The notes beneath the pieces are model-generated. The model was not told the DNA's origin and did not search any database. It saw nothing but the letters and a program-made list of their open reading frames with translations. From Microbacterium marinilacus (GTDB lineage: Bacteria > Actinomycetota > Actinomycetes > Actinomycetales > Microbacteriaceae), in the NCBI RefSeq assembly GCF_019753765.1, contig NZ_JAIJZW010000011.1, positions 65,079 to 129,078 of the forward strand: a stretch of DNA of 64,000 nt. The letters are read 5' to 3'. The translations under genes and the position numbers were made by a program. This document shows, piece after piece, positions 34,884-43,792 of this stretch; position 1 is the stretch's first letter, and each line of letters opens with the position of its first letter.

Positions 34884-35375
34884 ATGACCTCCACCGAGCA
34901 GCGAGCCCCCGAGCACGCGACGCCGCACAGCGCCGCGACCTGCCGTGCGCAGCGCCACACGCGCGTGCAGCATCTGGTGACGGCCGACGAGCACTCGCTC
35001 GTCGATCTCGAGGTCCTGCTCTCGACGCTGCCGATCTGCGCGACCGGCCGGGTGTTCGTGGAGGTGCCCGACGCCGCCTGGATCTCGGACATCGCCGCGC
35101 CGCCCCGCATGGTCGTGACCTGGCTCGACCGATCCGCCCGCTCGGGCGAGCCCGGCTCGGGCCGCTCCTGCGCGCCCGGTGCGGCCATCGCGCGAGCCGT
35201 CACCGCCTGGGCCGACGAGATGCTCTGCATCGACGACGACGAGACGCGCTTCGACCTGCTGGGCGGCTACCTCGGTACGGCGGACATCGTCGACCACCTC
35301 ACGGACCGCCTCGGCGTGGGTGCCGAGCGCATCCACGCGCCCGAGCGCTTCGGTCTCTTCAGCGGCCGCCGCTGA
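34884..35375 (+). CDS. Siderophore-interacting protein (SIP) C-terminal domain protein
   Basis: A 163-residue protein matching the C-terminal (NADPH-binding-like) half of siderophore-interacting ferric reductases: HLVTADEHSLVDLEVLLSTL, then GRVFVEVPDA, and near the end LGGYLGTADIVDHLTDRLGV. The N-terminal FAD-binding half of full-length SIPs is absent, so it probably does not reduce iron by itself. TATGAT nine to ten bases before the ATG is the likely -10 box and an IdeR box lies just upstream. Iron-regulated expression is therefore likely. Confidence 0.78.
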   Translation: MTSTEQRAPEHATPHSAATCRAQRHTRVQHLVTADEHSLVDLEVLLSTLPICATGRVFVEVPDAAWISDIAAPPRMVVTWLDRSARSGEPGSGRSCAPGAAIARAVTAWADEMLCIDDDETRFDLLGGYLGTADIVDHLTDRLGVGAERIHAPERFGLFSGRR

Positions 35376-35394
35376 TTCAGGCGGTCGCGCGCCG

Positions 35395-35913
35395 TCAGTC
35401 CTGCGCTCTTGCCGTACGGCGACGCGCGCGAACGTAGCCGCCCGCGCGGAGGCCGGCGGCGATCTCGAAGCGGTTGCGCAGCGGGTCACGCCCGGCGAGC
35501 AGGTACAGCAGCGGCATCAGGAACCCGTAGCGGCGCCATTGCTCGCGGTGGACGCCCTCGTGGCGCAGCAGCTCGTCGCGGAGCGGCCGGTCGCCGGTGA
35601 GGAAGCAGCCGCCGACGCAGACGCCGCCGCGCGGGAACGCCCAGGCCGGCATGCCCCGGAAGACCCAGAGGCCCGCGTGCCGCTCGACGACGCCGGTGCT
35701 CCAGAGGGATCCCCATGCCCAGCCGACCGCGGTGCCCCACCGGTAGCCGACGAGGCTCACGGGTGAGTCGAGCAGGAACCCGGGGATCAGGCGGTCGAGG
35801 CGGTCTCCCGCGCGCAGCGCGCGCTCGGCGTGCGCGCGCACCGGCTCCGTCAGGGCATCGAGCTCCGCGTGCGGGTGCGCGTCGGCACCGGGCTCCCGTG
35901 ACGCGGCCGTCAC
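35395..35913 (-). CDS. Hypothetical protein with an HExxH motif
   Basis: A 172-residue protein of unknown function. The stretch RDELLRHEGVHREQWRRYG contains His-Glu-Gly-Val-His, which fits the HExxH zinc site of metallopeptidases. FRGMPAWAFPRGGVCVGGCF and a hydrophobic MPLLYLLAG follow the same order as in related actinobacterial proteins that are often labelled Fe-S oxidoreductase without basis. No signal peptide is seen. The GTG start at 35913 overlaps the stop of the arginase-family gene by four bases. A protease role is possible, but the third zinc ligand is not obvious. Confidence 0.65.
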   Translation of the reverse strand: MTAASREPGADAHPHAELDALTEPVRAHAERALRAGDRLDRLIPGFLLDSPVSLVGYRWGTAVGWAWGSLWSTGVVERHAGLWVFRGMPAWAFPRGGVCVGGCFLTGDRPLRDELLRHEGVHREQWRRYGFLMPLLYLLAGRDPLRNRFEIAAGLRAGGYVRARRRTARAQD

Positions 35914-36734
35914 GCCAGCGCTCCGACGACGCGCAGGATCGTGCCCAGGTCGTCCACCGCTGCCTCCGGACTGCGGGGAGTGAACCCCGCGATCGTCGCG
36001 CCGGCGAGGGGAAGGCGGGCACGCACCGCGCCGATGGCCGCCACGAGCGCCGCGGGGGTCACGCCGAACGGCTCGGGGGACGAGACGCCGTCGATGTCGG
36101 CCGGGTCCAGCACGTCCAGGTCGACGTGCACGTAGACACGGCGCGCGCCCGTCGCCGCGACGGCATCCGCCAGTGCCTCCGGGGCGTCCAGGTCGGACGG
36201 GGCGAGCGAGGTCATCTCGGAGTCGGCGAGCTGCTCGTCCTCCTCCGGGTCGAGCATCCGCACTCCCGCCAGGACCACGTGCGCGGGCGACACCGCGCCC
36301 TCGGGCAGGGCCAGGCCGGCGGCGCCGTCGCCCAGCACCGCGCGCAGCGACATGCCCGCGAAGGCGCCGCTCGGAGAGGTGGCGGGGGTGTGCAGGTCGG
36401 CGTGCGCGTCGAACCACACGACCGCGAGCGGACCCTCGCCCTGCCCGGCGGCGTGGCCGATCGCGGGAACGGAGACCGAGCAGTCCCCGCCGATGACGAT
36501 CGCGGGGGTGGGGACGTCGGCGAGCGCCGTGGCGAGCGCGTCGCGGGTGCGCAGGAGCGCGCTCGCGCGCAGCACGCCGGTGCCGAGCGGCTCGCCCGCC
36601 TCGAGCGGCACCTCGACCGCGGTGCAGGCGGCGCGCGGCAGATCGCCGGCGATGGCCTCCGTGCCGTCGACGTGCGCCATCGCACGGGAGGAGGGGGATC
36701 CCTGCCACTGGGGCACCACGACGAAGCGAGCCAT
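35910..36734 (-). CDS. Arginase/agmatinase-family protein
   Basis: A 274-residue ureohydrolase-fold protein. The metal motifs are GGDCSVSV, WFDAHADLHTP and HVDLDVLDP. The first differs from the usual GGDHS, with cysteine in place of the manganese-binding histidine; the aspartates and second histidine remain. Activity may therefore be altered, or the enzyme may belong to a subgroup that tolerates this change. CAGGAT six bases before the ATG suggests a leaderless transcript. It is coupled to the HExxH gene downstream. Guanidino substrates are likely, but which one is unknown. Confidence 0.82.
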   Translation of the reverse strand: MARFVVVPQWQGSPSSRAMAHVDGTEAIAGDLPRAACTAVEVPLEAGEPLGTGVLRASALLRTRDALATALADVPTPAIVIGGDCSVSVPAIGHAAGQGEGPLAVVWFDAHADLHTPATSPSGAFAGMSLRAVLGDGAAGLALPEGAVSPAHVVLAGVRMLDPEEDEQLADSEMTSLAPSDLDAPEALADAVAATGARRVYVHVDLDVLDPADIDGVSSPEPFGVTPAALVAAIGAVRARLPLAGATIAGFTPRSPEAAVDDLGTILRVVGALA

Positions 36735-36769
36735 GCTCTCATCCTGCCTCGAACGGCCCGCGGTCGTGT

Positions 36770-36840
36770 GCACGACGCAGGATGAGCCGGGGGACACGCC
36801 CGGGACACGCGCCGCCGGGCCGGGTGGTCCTGCGTCATGC
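36770..36840. repeat. Dispersed intergenic inverted repeat, copy 3
   Basis: The left arm GCACGACGCAGGAT (36770-36783) is identical to the other copies, and the right arm GTCCTGCGTCATGC is at 36827-36840. It lies between the pspA terminator (36842-36879) and the arginase-family gene, both on the minus strand, so again downstream of a gene's stop codon. Confidence 0.78.
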
Positions 36841-36841
36841 A

Positions 36842-36879
36842 CGACGCCGCCCGCCCCCGAGCGGGGACGGGCGGCGTCG
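36842..36879 (-). terminator. Terminator hairpin after pspA
   Basis: Twelve-base arms CGACGCCGCCCG (36842-36853) and CGGGCGGCGTCG (36868-36879) pair perfectly, with four inner G-C pairs. The stem begins seven bases after the pspA stop on the minus strand. There is no U-run. Confidence 0.75.
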
Positions 36880-36885
36880 AAGGGG

Positions 36886-37623
36886 TCAGGAGCCGAGCTG
36901 GCCCTGGGGCGTGCCGCCCGACTTGAGCTGGGCGAGGCGCGCCTCGACCTCGGTCAGCTCGCCGAGGTCGTCGAGGCTCTCGAACTGGGCGTCCAGGCTC
37001 GACGCGGCGAGCTCGGCGCGGCCCGTGGCCTGGGCCTCGACGCGGCGCACCTTCTCCTCGAAGCGACCGAGGTCGCTCGTCGGGTCGAGCACGTCGATCG
37101 ACTTCACGGCGTCGTGCACCTTGGTCTGCGCCTCGGCGGTCTTCTGGCGGGCCAGGAGCTCCGCGCGCTTGCCGCGAAGCTGCTCGAGCTTCACCTTCAT
37201 GCCGTTGAGGCCGGCCTTGAGCTTCTCGACCACCTCGCTCTGCGACTCGAGCTGCGGCGCGGTCGCCTTGACCTCGTTCTCGGCCGTGATCTGGCGCTGC
37301 AGGGCGACCTTCGCGAGGGCGTCGAACTTGTCGGCGTCGACCGTGTCGCCCGACGTGCGCAGCTCGTCGGCCTTGCGGCTGGCGGCGAGCGCCTTGTTTC
37401 CCCACTCGACCGCCGCCTGCTTGTCCTCGGCGTGGTCGCGCTCGAGCAGGCGCAGGTTGCCGATGGTCTCGGCGATCGCGGCCTCAGCGTCGGCGATGTT
37501 GTTCGTGTAGTCGCGCACGAGCTGGTCGAGCATCTTCTCCGGGTCCTCGGCCTGGTCGAGGAGAGCGTTGATGTTCGCCTTCACGAGCGTCGAGATGCGC
37601 CCGAAGATGGACTGCTTTGCCAT
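36886..37623 (-). CDS. pspA: PspA/IM30-family envelope stress protein
   Basis: A 245-residue, almost fully helical protein that coats the inner face of the stressed membrane. The start AKQSIFGRISTLVKANINALLDQAEDPEKMLDQ is the amphipathic helix and the conserved PspA segment, and the rest is a long coiled coil to about residue 225 with a short glycine-rich end. It lies 122 bases downstream of two tandem TPM-domain genes on the same strand. It may be co-transcribed with them or have its own promoter. Confidence 0.93.
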   Translation of the reverse strand: MAKQSIFGRISTLVKANINALLDQAEDPEKMLDQLVRDYTNNIADAEAAIAETIGNLRLLERDHAEDKQAAVEWGNKALAASRKADELRTSGDTVDADKFDALAKVALQRQITAENEVKATAPQLESQSEVVEKLKAGLNGMKVKLEQLRGKRAELLARQKTAEAQTKVHDAVKSIDVLDPTSDLGRFEEKVRRVEAQATGRAELAASSLDAQFESLDDLGELTEVEARLAQLKSGGTPQGQLGS

Positions 37624-37745
37624 GATGTGCCTTTCGTGTGGCCTTGCGGTGGAGAGGGTGGGCTCGAGGCGGGGTGTGTCGACTCATCGCGACGCTCCTC
37701 CCTCAACGACCCTAGGCGGTTCGCGGCGAGCCGCGAACGACGTTT

Positions 37746-39755
37746 TCAAAAGCGACGACCGCCGGATCTGCCGGAAGATCTGCTGCTGGAGAAGGAGCGG
37801 GACGAGCGCCCCGACGAGCGCGAGGAGAAGCCCCCGCCCCGCGAGCCGCGCGACGACGAGCGCGACCACGAGCCGGAGGAGGAGCCGCCCCACCCGGACG
37901 AGGAGCCGCCTCCCTCGCCGCCGAACAGGCCCGACAGCGCGCCGAGCGCCGCTCCGCCGAGGGTGAACAGGACGAGCAGGCCGATACCCGCTCCCGGCTC
38001 GTCCGCGTCGCCCAGCACGCCGAGTCCGCCGAAGAAGCCGACGGCGCCGCCGCCAAGCGCCCCGACGCCCGCCTTGGCGCCCGTGTCGTCGTCATCGGCC
38101 GCGGCGGCGACGTACGAGGGCCGCGCCGCGCGCTCGGTCGCCGACCGATCCGACGGGGACGTCGCGGCGGTCGTGCCGGGGCCGGCCGCCTGCCGGGCCT
38201 GCTCGGCGAACGACGACGCGGCGCGGGCGTGCACGGCCTGCTTCTCCGGGTCGTCGACCGCGGCGCGGGCGAGAGCGAGCTCCTGCTGCGCGCGGTGCAG
38301 CGCGGTCAGGCCCTGCGCCGCCACGCGACCCGGTCGCGCGGCGATCGCGCTCTCCGCGACGCGCACCGAGGCGGCGGCGCGGTCGAGCTCGCGGTTGCCG
38401 GTGATGTCGTCGTTCGTGCGCGCGAACAGCGGCAGCACGCCCGGGCCGTCCGCACCGGGCGCGCCGGCGGGAGGCACGGTAACCCCGGTCTCGGCGACGA
38501 GCTGCGCGGCGCGCGCGGCCACGGCGGCGTGCAGCTGCGAGACCTCCGCCAGGTCGCGCTCGATCTCGTGCACCGCCGTGCCGATCGCCGTCGCCCGACC
38601 ACGTGCCGCGGCGTCGCGCAGCCTGCCGAGCCATTCGTCCGCGTGGCGCAGGTGCTCGCGCATCTCCTCCGGGTCGTCGTCGATGCCCGCGAGCTGGTCG
38701 GGCGTCTGCTGGGCGCGCAGCGCGGTCAGCTGGGCGTCCGCGGCCGCGACCAGCTCGTCGGCCTCGGCGCGAGCCCGGGTGAGTCGCTCGACCGTGGCGG
38801 TCGCGTCCTTGGCGAGCCCTCGCAGGTCCTTCAGGGCGCGGGTGCGCTCGTCCAGGGAACGGTCCACCGCGCCGCACAGCGACAGGATCTCCTCGGTCCA
38901 CGACCGGGTCTCGGCGTCGGTGTCGGGGATCGCGTCCTCGAGCTTGCGCTGCAGCTCGAACGCGCGGTCGAGCTGGGTGCGCCCTTCCGCGAGCACCTGG
39001 GCGAACTCGTGCGTCGCCTCGTCGCCGAACTCCGCCGTGACGAAGCCGAGCTCCTGCTCGCTGGTGCGCAGCGCCTCGTCGGTGCGCACCAGCGTCACCG
39101 AGGCGCGCCGCTTCTGCCCCTCCAGCGTCCGCAGCTCCAGGGCGCGGGCCGCGCGCCGCCGCCCGTGCAGCACGAGCTGCACGATGACGAACACCAGCAG
39201 CGCGAGGCCGAGCGCCCCGAGGACCCAGACCCACCACGGCGGCGGCACCTTGTCGAACTCGTCGGCGACGTACTCGACCCCGCCGGCCCAGTCGTCCTGG
39301 GCCAGGTAGGCGGACCCGAGCCGATCCTCGATCTCGAGCACGCGCGACTCCGAGAGCGGCCCGCCGCCCTCGTACTCCGCCGAGATCGCCAGGGCGCGTC
39401 CCTCCGTGGCGATCGCGAGCAGGTACTGGTCCGCGCCCAGGTTGTTCTCGAGGGACATGCGATCGGCCCAGCGCAGGGCGTTGGACGGATCGGCGAACTC
39501 GTCGACGAACACCACGTACAGCTCGGGGCGGTCGTCGGTCTGGGCGAGCCGTTCGAGCCGCTGCTCGAGCCGGCGTTCCTCGGCGTCCGAGAGCACGCCC
39601 GACCAGTCGGACACGTAGCCCGCGTCGAGATCCCCGGGCGGCGTCGCGGCGACCGCGGGCGGCGTGACGGCCAGGGCGCCGATCGCGACCGCGCCGGCGA
39701 CCGCCGCCAGGGCGAGGCGCCGGACCGTGGCCGTGAGGCGGTGCGCGCGACGCAT
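37746..39755 (-). CDS. TPM-domain membrane protein, first of a tandem pair
   Basis: A 669-residue protein. A signal peptide at about residues 1-38 (ending AVAA) precedes a TPM domain (about 43-165; GYVSDWSGVLSDAEERRLEQRL, ENNLGADQYLLAIA). A membrane helix (WWVWVLGALGLALLVFVIVQ) and a long cytoplasmic coiled coil to about residue 545 follow. The C-terminus is a Gly/Ala-hydrophobic segment and then a Gly/Ser/Arg-rich tail ending GRRF. TPM proteins (YgcG-like) are of uncertain function; PSII repair and phosphatase roles are reported for plant members. The start overlaps the upstream paralogue's stop by one base (TGATG). Confidence 0.83.
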   Translation of the reverse strand: MRRAHRLTATVRRLALAAVAGAVAIGALAVTPPAVAATPPGDLDAGYVSDWSGVLSDAEERRLEQRLERLAQTDDRPELYVVFVDEFADPSNALRWADRMSLENNLGADQYLLAIATEGRALAISAEYEGGGPLSESRVLEIEDRLGSAYLAQDDWAGGVEYVADEFDKVPPPWWVWVLGALGLALLVFVIVQLVLHGRRRAARALELRTLEGQKRRASVTLVRTDEALRTSEQELGFVTAEFGDEATHEFAQVLAEGRTQLDRAFELQRKLEDAIPDTDAETRSWTEEILSLCGAVDRSLDERTRALKDLRGLAKDATATVERLTRARAEADELVAAADAQLTALRAQQTPDQLAGIDDDPEEMREHLRHADEWLGRLRDAAARGRATAIGTAVHEIERDLAEVSQLHAAVAARAAQLVAETGVTVPPAGAPGADGPGVLPLFARTNDDITGNRELDRAAASVRVAESAIAARPGRVAAQGLTALHRAQQELALARAAVDDPEKQAVHARAASSFAEQARQAAGPGTTAATSPSDRSATERAARPSYVAAAADDDDTGAKAGVGALGGGAVGFFGGLGVLGDADEPGAGIGLLVLFTLGGAALGALSGLFGGEGGGSSSGWGGSSSGSWSRSSSRGSRGGGFSSRSSGRSSRSFSSSRSSGRSGGRRF

Positions 39756-41770
39756 CAGAAGCGTCCGCCCCCGCGCCGCCCGCCGCGCCCGCCGCCCGAG
39801 CTGCGTCCTCCGCTGCGCCCCGAGCTGCGTCCTCCGAAGGACCCGCTGTGCCGGGACGATCCGCCGCGCCCGCCGTACGATCCGCCGCCGAGCATGCCGC
39901 CCATCCCGCCGCCCCATCCGCTCGGTCCGCGCGAGCGCGAACCGCCCACGCTGCCGCTGATCAGGCCGCCGATGAGGCCGCCCACGATGCCGTCGACCAT
40001 CCCGCCGCCGCCGACCACGCCGCCGCCGAGCCCGCCGCCCCAGTCGGCCGACTGCGCGTCCGACTGGGCGAGCCTGCTCGCCTCCGCGGCCAGCTGCAGC
40101 GCTCGCTGAGCCCGCTGCAGCGCCTGAGCCGGGTCGCCGACCTGCAGGGCCTCCGCGCGCGTCAGCTCGGCGCCCGCCTCCGCGAGCCGCGTGCGCGCGT
40201 CAGCGCCGACCGAGCCGCGCCGGGCCGCGATGAACTCCTCCGCCCCCGTGACCTGGCTGCGCGCCTGCAGCAGCGTCTGCCCGAGCAGCTGCTGGGCGCG
40301 CTGCGCTCCCGCCACGACGCCGTCGATCTGCGTGTTCGCGTTCTGCAGGGCCTGCAGCAGCGCCTGCGGGCTGCGGGACGTGCCCTCGAGGTTCTGCCGC
40401 GCGGTGGCGACGGCCTGCTCGGCGGCCGCGATCGCCGCGGCGACCTCGCTCGTCGAACCGAGGGTGCGCGCCCGGGCGAGGTCCTGCTCCAGCTCGGCGA
40501 CGAGCGCGACCGCCTGCTGCTCCGCCGCGGTAAGCGTCCCGTCGAGGTCCGCGACCGCCTGCTCGAGCTGGGCGGCCTGAGCGAGCGCCTGCTCGGCGCC
40601 GCGGATCGCGACGGCTGCCTCCCCGCCGTCGCCGGCGTCGATCAGCCGCTGCGCCTCGGCGAGCTGCTCGTCGGCGAACGCGAGGCGCGCGCCCACCTGG
40701 ACCGGGTTGTCGGAGACGATCGCGACGGCATCCGGCGCGTAACGCCCGCCCAGCTGTGCCACGGCCGCCTCGACGCGCTCAGCGGTGCCCTGCGCCTGTG
40801 TGCGCCGCCGCTGCGCCTCGGCGAGCGCCGCCGGAGCGTCCTGCTCGATGCGGCGCAGCTCGGCGAACGCCGACTGCTTGTCGCTGAGCGCCGCCGACGC
40901 GGTCTCGCACAGGCGCACGATCTCGGCGTTCCAGTCCCGTACCTCCTGCTCGGTGTCCTTCTCGCCGTCGTCGAGCTTCTGCTTCAGCTCGAACGCCTGC
41001 GCGAGGGCCGCCTTCGCGTCCTTCAGCGCCTGCTCGAACTCGCCCGTCGCGTCCGAGCCGAACTGCGCCACGGCGAAGCCGAGCTCCTGCTCGCTCGCGC
41101 GCACCGCGTCGTCGGTCGCGACGAGGGCCGTCGCGGCACGCCGCTGCAGCTCCTCGGTCGGCACCTGCGGCTCGGCGCCGTCCTGGCCCGTGCCGCCCGC
41201 GCCCTTGCGGCGTCGCGACACGAACCAGACCGTGCCGCCGACGGCGGCGACGCCCACGACGCCGCCGATCACCCACGGGACGGCGGACCCGGACCCGCCG
41301 GTCAGCCCGTCCGCCGCCGCGTCGATCGCGCCGGACCAGTCCTCCGCGCTGAGGAACGGCTGGATCTCGTTCTCGATCTGGCCCAGGCGGTCGTCGCTGA
41401 CCGGGCCGTCGGAGTCGCCGGAGAGGTAGAAGGTGCGCCCGGAGGTCGACGCCGCGAGCAGATACTGGTCGATGCCGAGCCCGTTGGCGATCGCGGTGTC
41501 GTCCGCCCACTCGCGCGCGTCGGAGGGGTCCTCGAAGTCGTCGACGTACACGACCCACAGGTCCAGCCCCGACTCCGCGCTCAGCTGCTCGAGGCGCTGC
41601 TGCGCAGCCGCCTCCTCGGCGTCCGACAGCACGTCGGAGCCGTCGTAGACATAGCCGCTGCCCAGCTCGACCGGCTCCTCCGCCGCGGCCGGCAGCGCCG
41701 CGAAGGCGGTGGCTCCGACGACTCCCAGAACCGCGATCGCCCGAAGCATCCTGGCTGCCCTCGCTCGCAT
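39755..41770 (-). CDS. TPM-domain membrane protein, second of a tandem pair
   Basis: A 671-residue paralogue of the next gene in the same layout: signal peptide (about residues 1-31), TPM domain (GYVYDGSDVLSDAEEAAAQQRL, ANGLGIDQYLLAAS), one membrane helix (AVPWVIGGVVGVAAVGGTVWFV), a coiled coil of about 350 residues, then a glycine-rich tail ending RGGGRF. The shared segment SEQELGFxxAxFGxxAT in both proteins supports duplication. AGAGGG lies upstream of the ATG at 41770. Together with pspA this forms a probable envelope stress cluster. Confidence 0.83.
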   Translation of the reverse strand: MRARAARMLRAIAVLGVVGATAFAALPAAAEEPVELGSGYVYDGSDVLSDAEEAAAQQRLEQLSAESGLDLWVVYVDDFEDPSDAREWADDTAIANGLGIDQYLLAASTSGRTFYLSGDSDGPVSDDRLGQIENEIQPFLSAEDWSGAIDAAADGLTGGSGSAVPWVIGGVVGVAAVGGTVWFVSRRRKGAGGTGQDGAEPQVPTEELQRRAATALVATDDAVRASEQELGFAVAQFGSDATGEFEQALKDAKAALAQAFELKQKLDDGEKDTEQEVRDWNAEIVRLCETASAALSDKQSAFAELRRIEQDAPAALAEAQRRRTQAQGTAERVEAAVAQLGGRYAPDAVAIVSDNPVQVGARLAFADEQLAEAQRLIDAGDGGEAAVAIRGAEQALAQAAQLEQAVADLDGTLTAAEQQAVALVAELEQDLARARTLGSTSEVAAAIAAAEQAVATARQNLEGTSRSPQALLQALQNANTQIDGVVAGAQRAQQLLGQTLLQARSQVTGAEEFIAARRGSVGADARTRLAEAGAELTRAEALQVGDPAQALQRAQRALQLAAEASRLAQSDAQSADWGGGLGGGVVGGGGMVDGIVGGLIGGLISGSVGGSRSRGPSGWGGGMGGMLGGGSYGGRGGSSRHSGSFGGRSSGRSGGRSSGGGRGGRRGGGRF

Positions 41771-41998
41771 CGCGCACCCTCTCCGTGCCGGCGTCCCCGA
41801 GACGCATGGCCTCGCGTCGATCCTATGCACGCACGGCATGCGAGAAAGGCGTCCTGGGCATCTTCACAAGACGCCTCCCGGGACGCCGCGCGTCGGAGCT
41901 CGTCGTGCGGCGGGCGGCGCGGCGCGCGTCGCACCGCCTCCCGGTGCGTGGCGACAATAGGCTGGTGCGTCGCCGCTGGACCCGAGGAGGACGTCGCC

Positions 41999-42832
41999 AT
42001 GGACGATCGATACGGCACCGACGTGCTGGCCGCCGGATGGCGCGAGCGCGGTGCGAAGAAGGTCAAGACCGTCCCCGCCGAGGTGGATCTGGTGGTCGAG
42101 GTCGGCGTCGACGGCTTCTGCGGGGCGATCACGCGCCTCGAGGCGGGCAACGTCGAGCTGGAGGACGGGAAGGGGCGCCGCCGGATCTTCCCGCTCGGCC
42201 GCGGGTTCATGATCGACGGCGAGCCCGTCGAGCTCGTCGTCCCCGTCTCCGCGCCGCAGGGCCGACGGCGCACCGCCTCCGGCTCGTTCGTGGCGGAGGA
42301 GCAGCGCGCCCGCGTGGCGCTGCCGCACCGCATCCTCGTGGAGGGCAAGCACGACGCGGAGCTCGTGGAGAAGGTGTGGGGCGCCGATCTGAGGGTGGAG
42401 GGGGTCGCCGTCGAGTTCCTCGAGGGGGTCGACCGCCTGCCGGACCTGCTGCGCGATGAGCCGCCGGGGCCCGACCGGCGCTACGGGGTGCTCGTCGACC
42501 ATCTCGTGCCGGGCTCGAAGGAGTCGCGGATCGCCCAGACCATCGAGCGCGGCCCGCACGGGGCGCACCTGCTGATCGTGGGCCACCCCTTCATCGACGT
42601 CTGGCAGTGCGTGAAGCCCGCGTCCGTCGGCATCCGTGCCTGGCCCGAGGTTCCCCGCGGTGAAGAGTGGAAGGCGGGCGTGTGCCGCCGCCTCGGCTGG
42701 CCGCACGCCGAGCACGCGGACATCGCTCGCGCCTGGCAGCACATCCTGTCGCGGGTCACGACGTTCCGCGACATCGAGCCCACGCTGCTCGGCCGGGTCG
42801 AGGAGCTCATCGACTTCGTGACGTCTCCCTAG
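41999..42832 (+). CDS. DUF3097 family protein
   Basis: A 277-residue actinobacterial protein of unknown function. The N-terminal 90 residues are a small beta-rich domain ending in FPLGRGFMIDGEPVELV. The C-terminal half contains HRILVEGKHDAELVEKVWG and, later, GVLVDHLVPGSKESRI. The Glu-Gly-Lys and Asp-x-x pattern recalls Toprim domains of primases and nucleases, which suggests action on nucleic acid; this is only a resemblance. AGGAGG at 41985-41990 precedes the ATG. It diverges from the TPM genes. Confidence 0.88.
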   Translation: MDDRYGTDVLAAGWRERGAKKVKTVPAEVDLVVEVGVDGFCGAITRLEAGNVELEDGKGRRRIFPLGRGFMIDGEPVELVVPVSAPQGRRRTASGSFVAEEQRARVALPHRILVEGKHDAELVEKVWGADLRVEGVAVEFLEGVDRLPDLLRDEPPGPDRRYGVLVDHLVPGSKESRIAQTIERGPHGAHLLIVGHPFIDVWQCVKPASVGIRAWPEVPRGEEWKAGVCRRLGWPHAEHADIARAWQHILSRVTTFRDIEPTLLGRVEELIDFVTSP

Positions 42833-42874
42833 GGCGCGGTCCCTACGGAGACGTTCCGGAGGGGCCGCTCCGGA
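42822..42874 (+). terminator. Two hairpins after the DUF3097 gene
   Basis: CGTCTCC (42822-42828) pairs with GGAGACG (42847-42853), and TCCGGAG (42855-42861) pairs with CTCCGGA (42868-42874). The first overlaps the stop codon. They lie 60-110 bases before trmB and could reduce read-through into it. Confidence 0.5.
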
Positions 42875-42934
42875 GGCGCCGTCGCTGACGGGACCGTGCC
42901 GCGGATCCGCAGGCACGCCGAATACGCTGGGGGG

Positions 42935-43693
42935 ATGCCCGATGAGCCCTCCGACGCCGCGCCGGACGCCCCGCGCTTCCGCGACAAGCCCGTCTCGTTC
43001 GTGCGCCGCAGCGGCCGGATGTCCGAGGCGCAGGAGCGCGCGTGGGCCGAGCTCGCGCCGTTCTACGCGCTCGACGTGCCCCGCGACGTCGCCTCGACCT
43101 CGGTGCACCCCGACGCCCGCCTCGTGCCCGCCGAGACCTACGGGCGCACCGCGCCGCTGATCGTCGAGATCGGATCGGGCCAGGGGCACGCGATCGTCTC
43201 CGCGGCCTCGTCCCGCCCCGATGACGACTTCCTGGCGGTCGAGGTCTTCCGCGCGGGGCTGGCACGGACGATGCTCGACGCCGACCGCGCCGGAGCCCGC
43301 AACCTGCGCCTGGTCGAGGCGAACGCGCCCGAGGTGCTCGAGACCCTGCTGCCGGAGGGCTCCGCCGACGAGGTGTGGGTGTTCTTCCCCGACCCCTGGC
43401 ACAAGAGCCGCCACAACAAGCGTCGCCTGGTGAAGGACGGGTTCGGCGCCGTCGCCGGGCGCGCGCTCCGGGACGGCGGCGTGCTGCGCCTCGCCACCGA
43501 CTGGGAGGACTACGCGCTGCAGATGCGCGACGTGCTCGACGCCGCCTCCGAGCTCGAGCGGGCGTTCGACGCCGACGGCGACGCCTGGGCGCCGCGCTTC
43601 GACGGCCGCGTCATGACCGCGTTCGAGCGCAAGGGGCTGAACAAGGGCCGCGACATCCGCGACCTGGCCTACCGCCGGGTCGCGCGAGGCTGA
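42935..43693 (+). CDS. trmB: tRNA (guanine-N7-)-methyltransferase
   Basis: A 252-residue SAM-dependent enzyme that methylates G46 of tRNA. The SAM motif is VEIGSGQGHAIVSAA, followed by LAVEVFRAGLARTM, the family motif FFPDPWHKSRHNKRRLV and, near the end, TAFERKGLNKGRDIRDL. An N-terminal tail of about 60 residues is longer than in E. coli but usual in actinobacteria. TACGCT seven bases before the ATG supports this start. Confidence 0.95.
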   Translation: MPDEPSDAAPDAPRFRDKPVSFVRRSGRMSEAQERAWAELAPFYALDVPRDVASTSVHPDARLVPAETYGRTAPLIVEIGSGQGHAIVSAASSRPDDDFLAVEVFRAGLARTMLDADRAGARNLRLVEANAPEVLETLLPEGSADEVWVFFPDPWHKSRHNKRRLVKDGFGAVAGRALRDGGVLRLATDWEDYALQMRDVLDAASELERAFDADGDAWAPRFDGRVMTAFERKGLNKGRDIRDLAYRRVARG

Positions 43694-43792
43694 CCCGCAC
43701 CGGCCGAACAGCCCGGCCGAACAGCCCCGCCGAGCGGCCCTGTTGCGCGCTCTGCGCGACGCGGCCCGGTCGCCGACCGGCAGAATCGAAGG

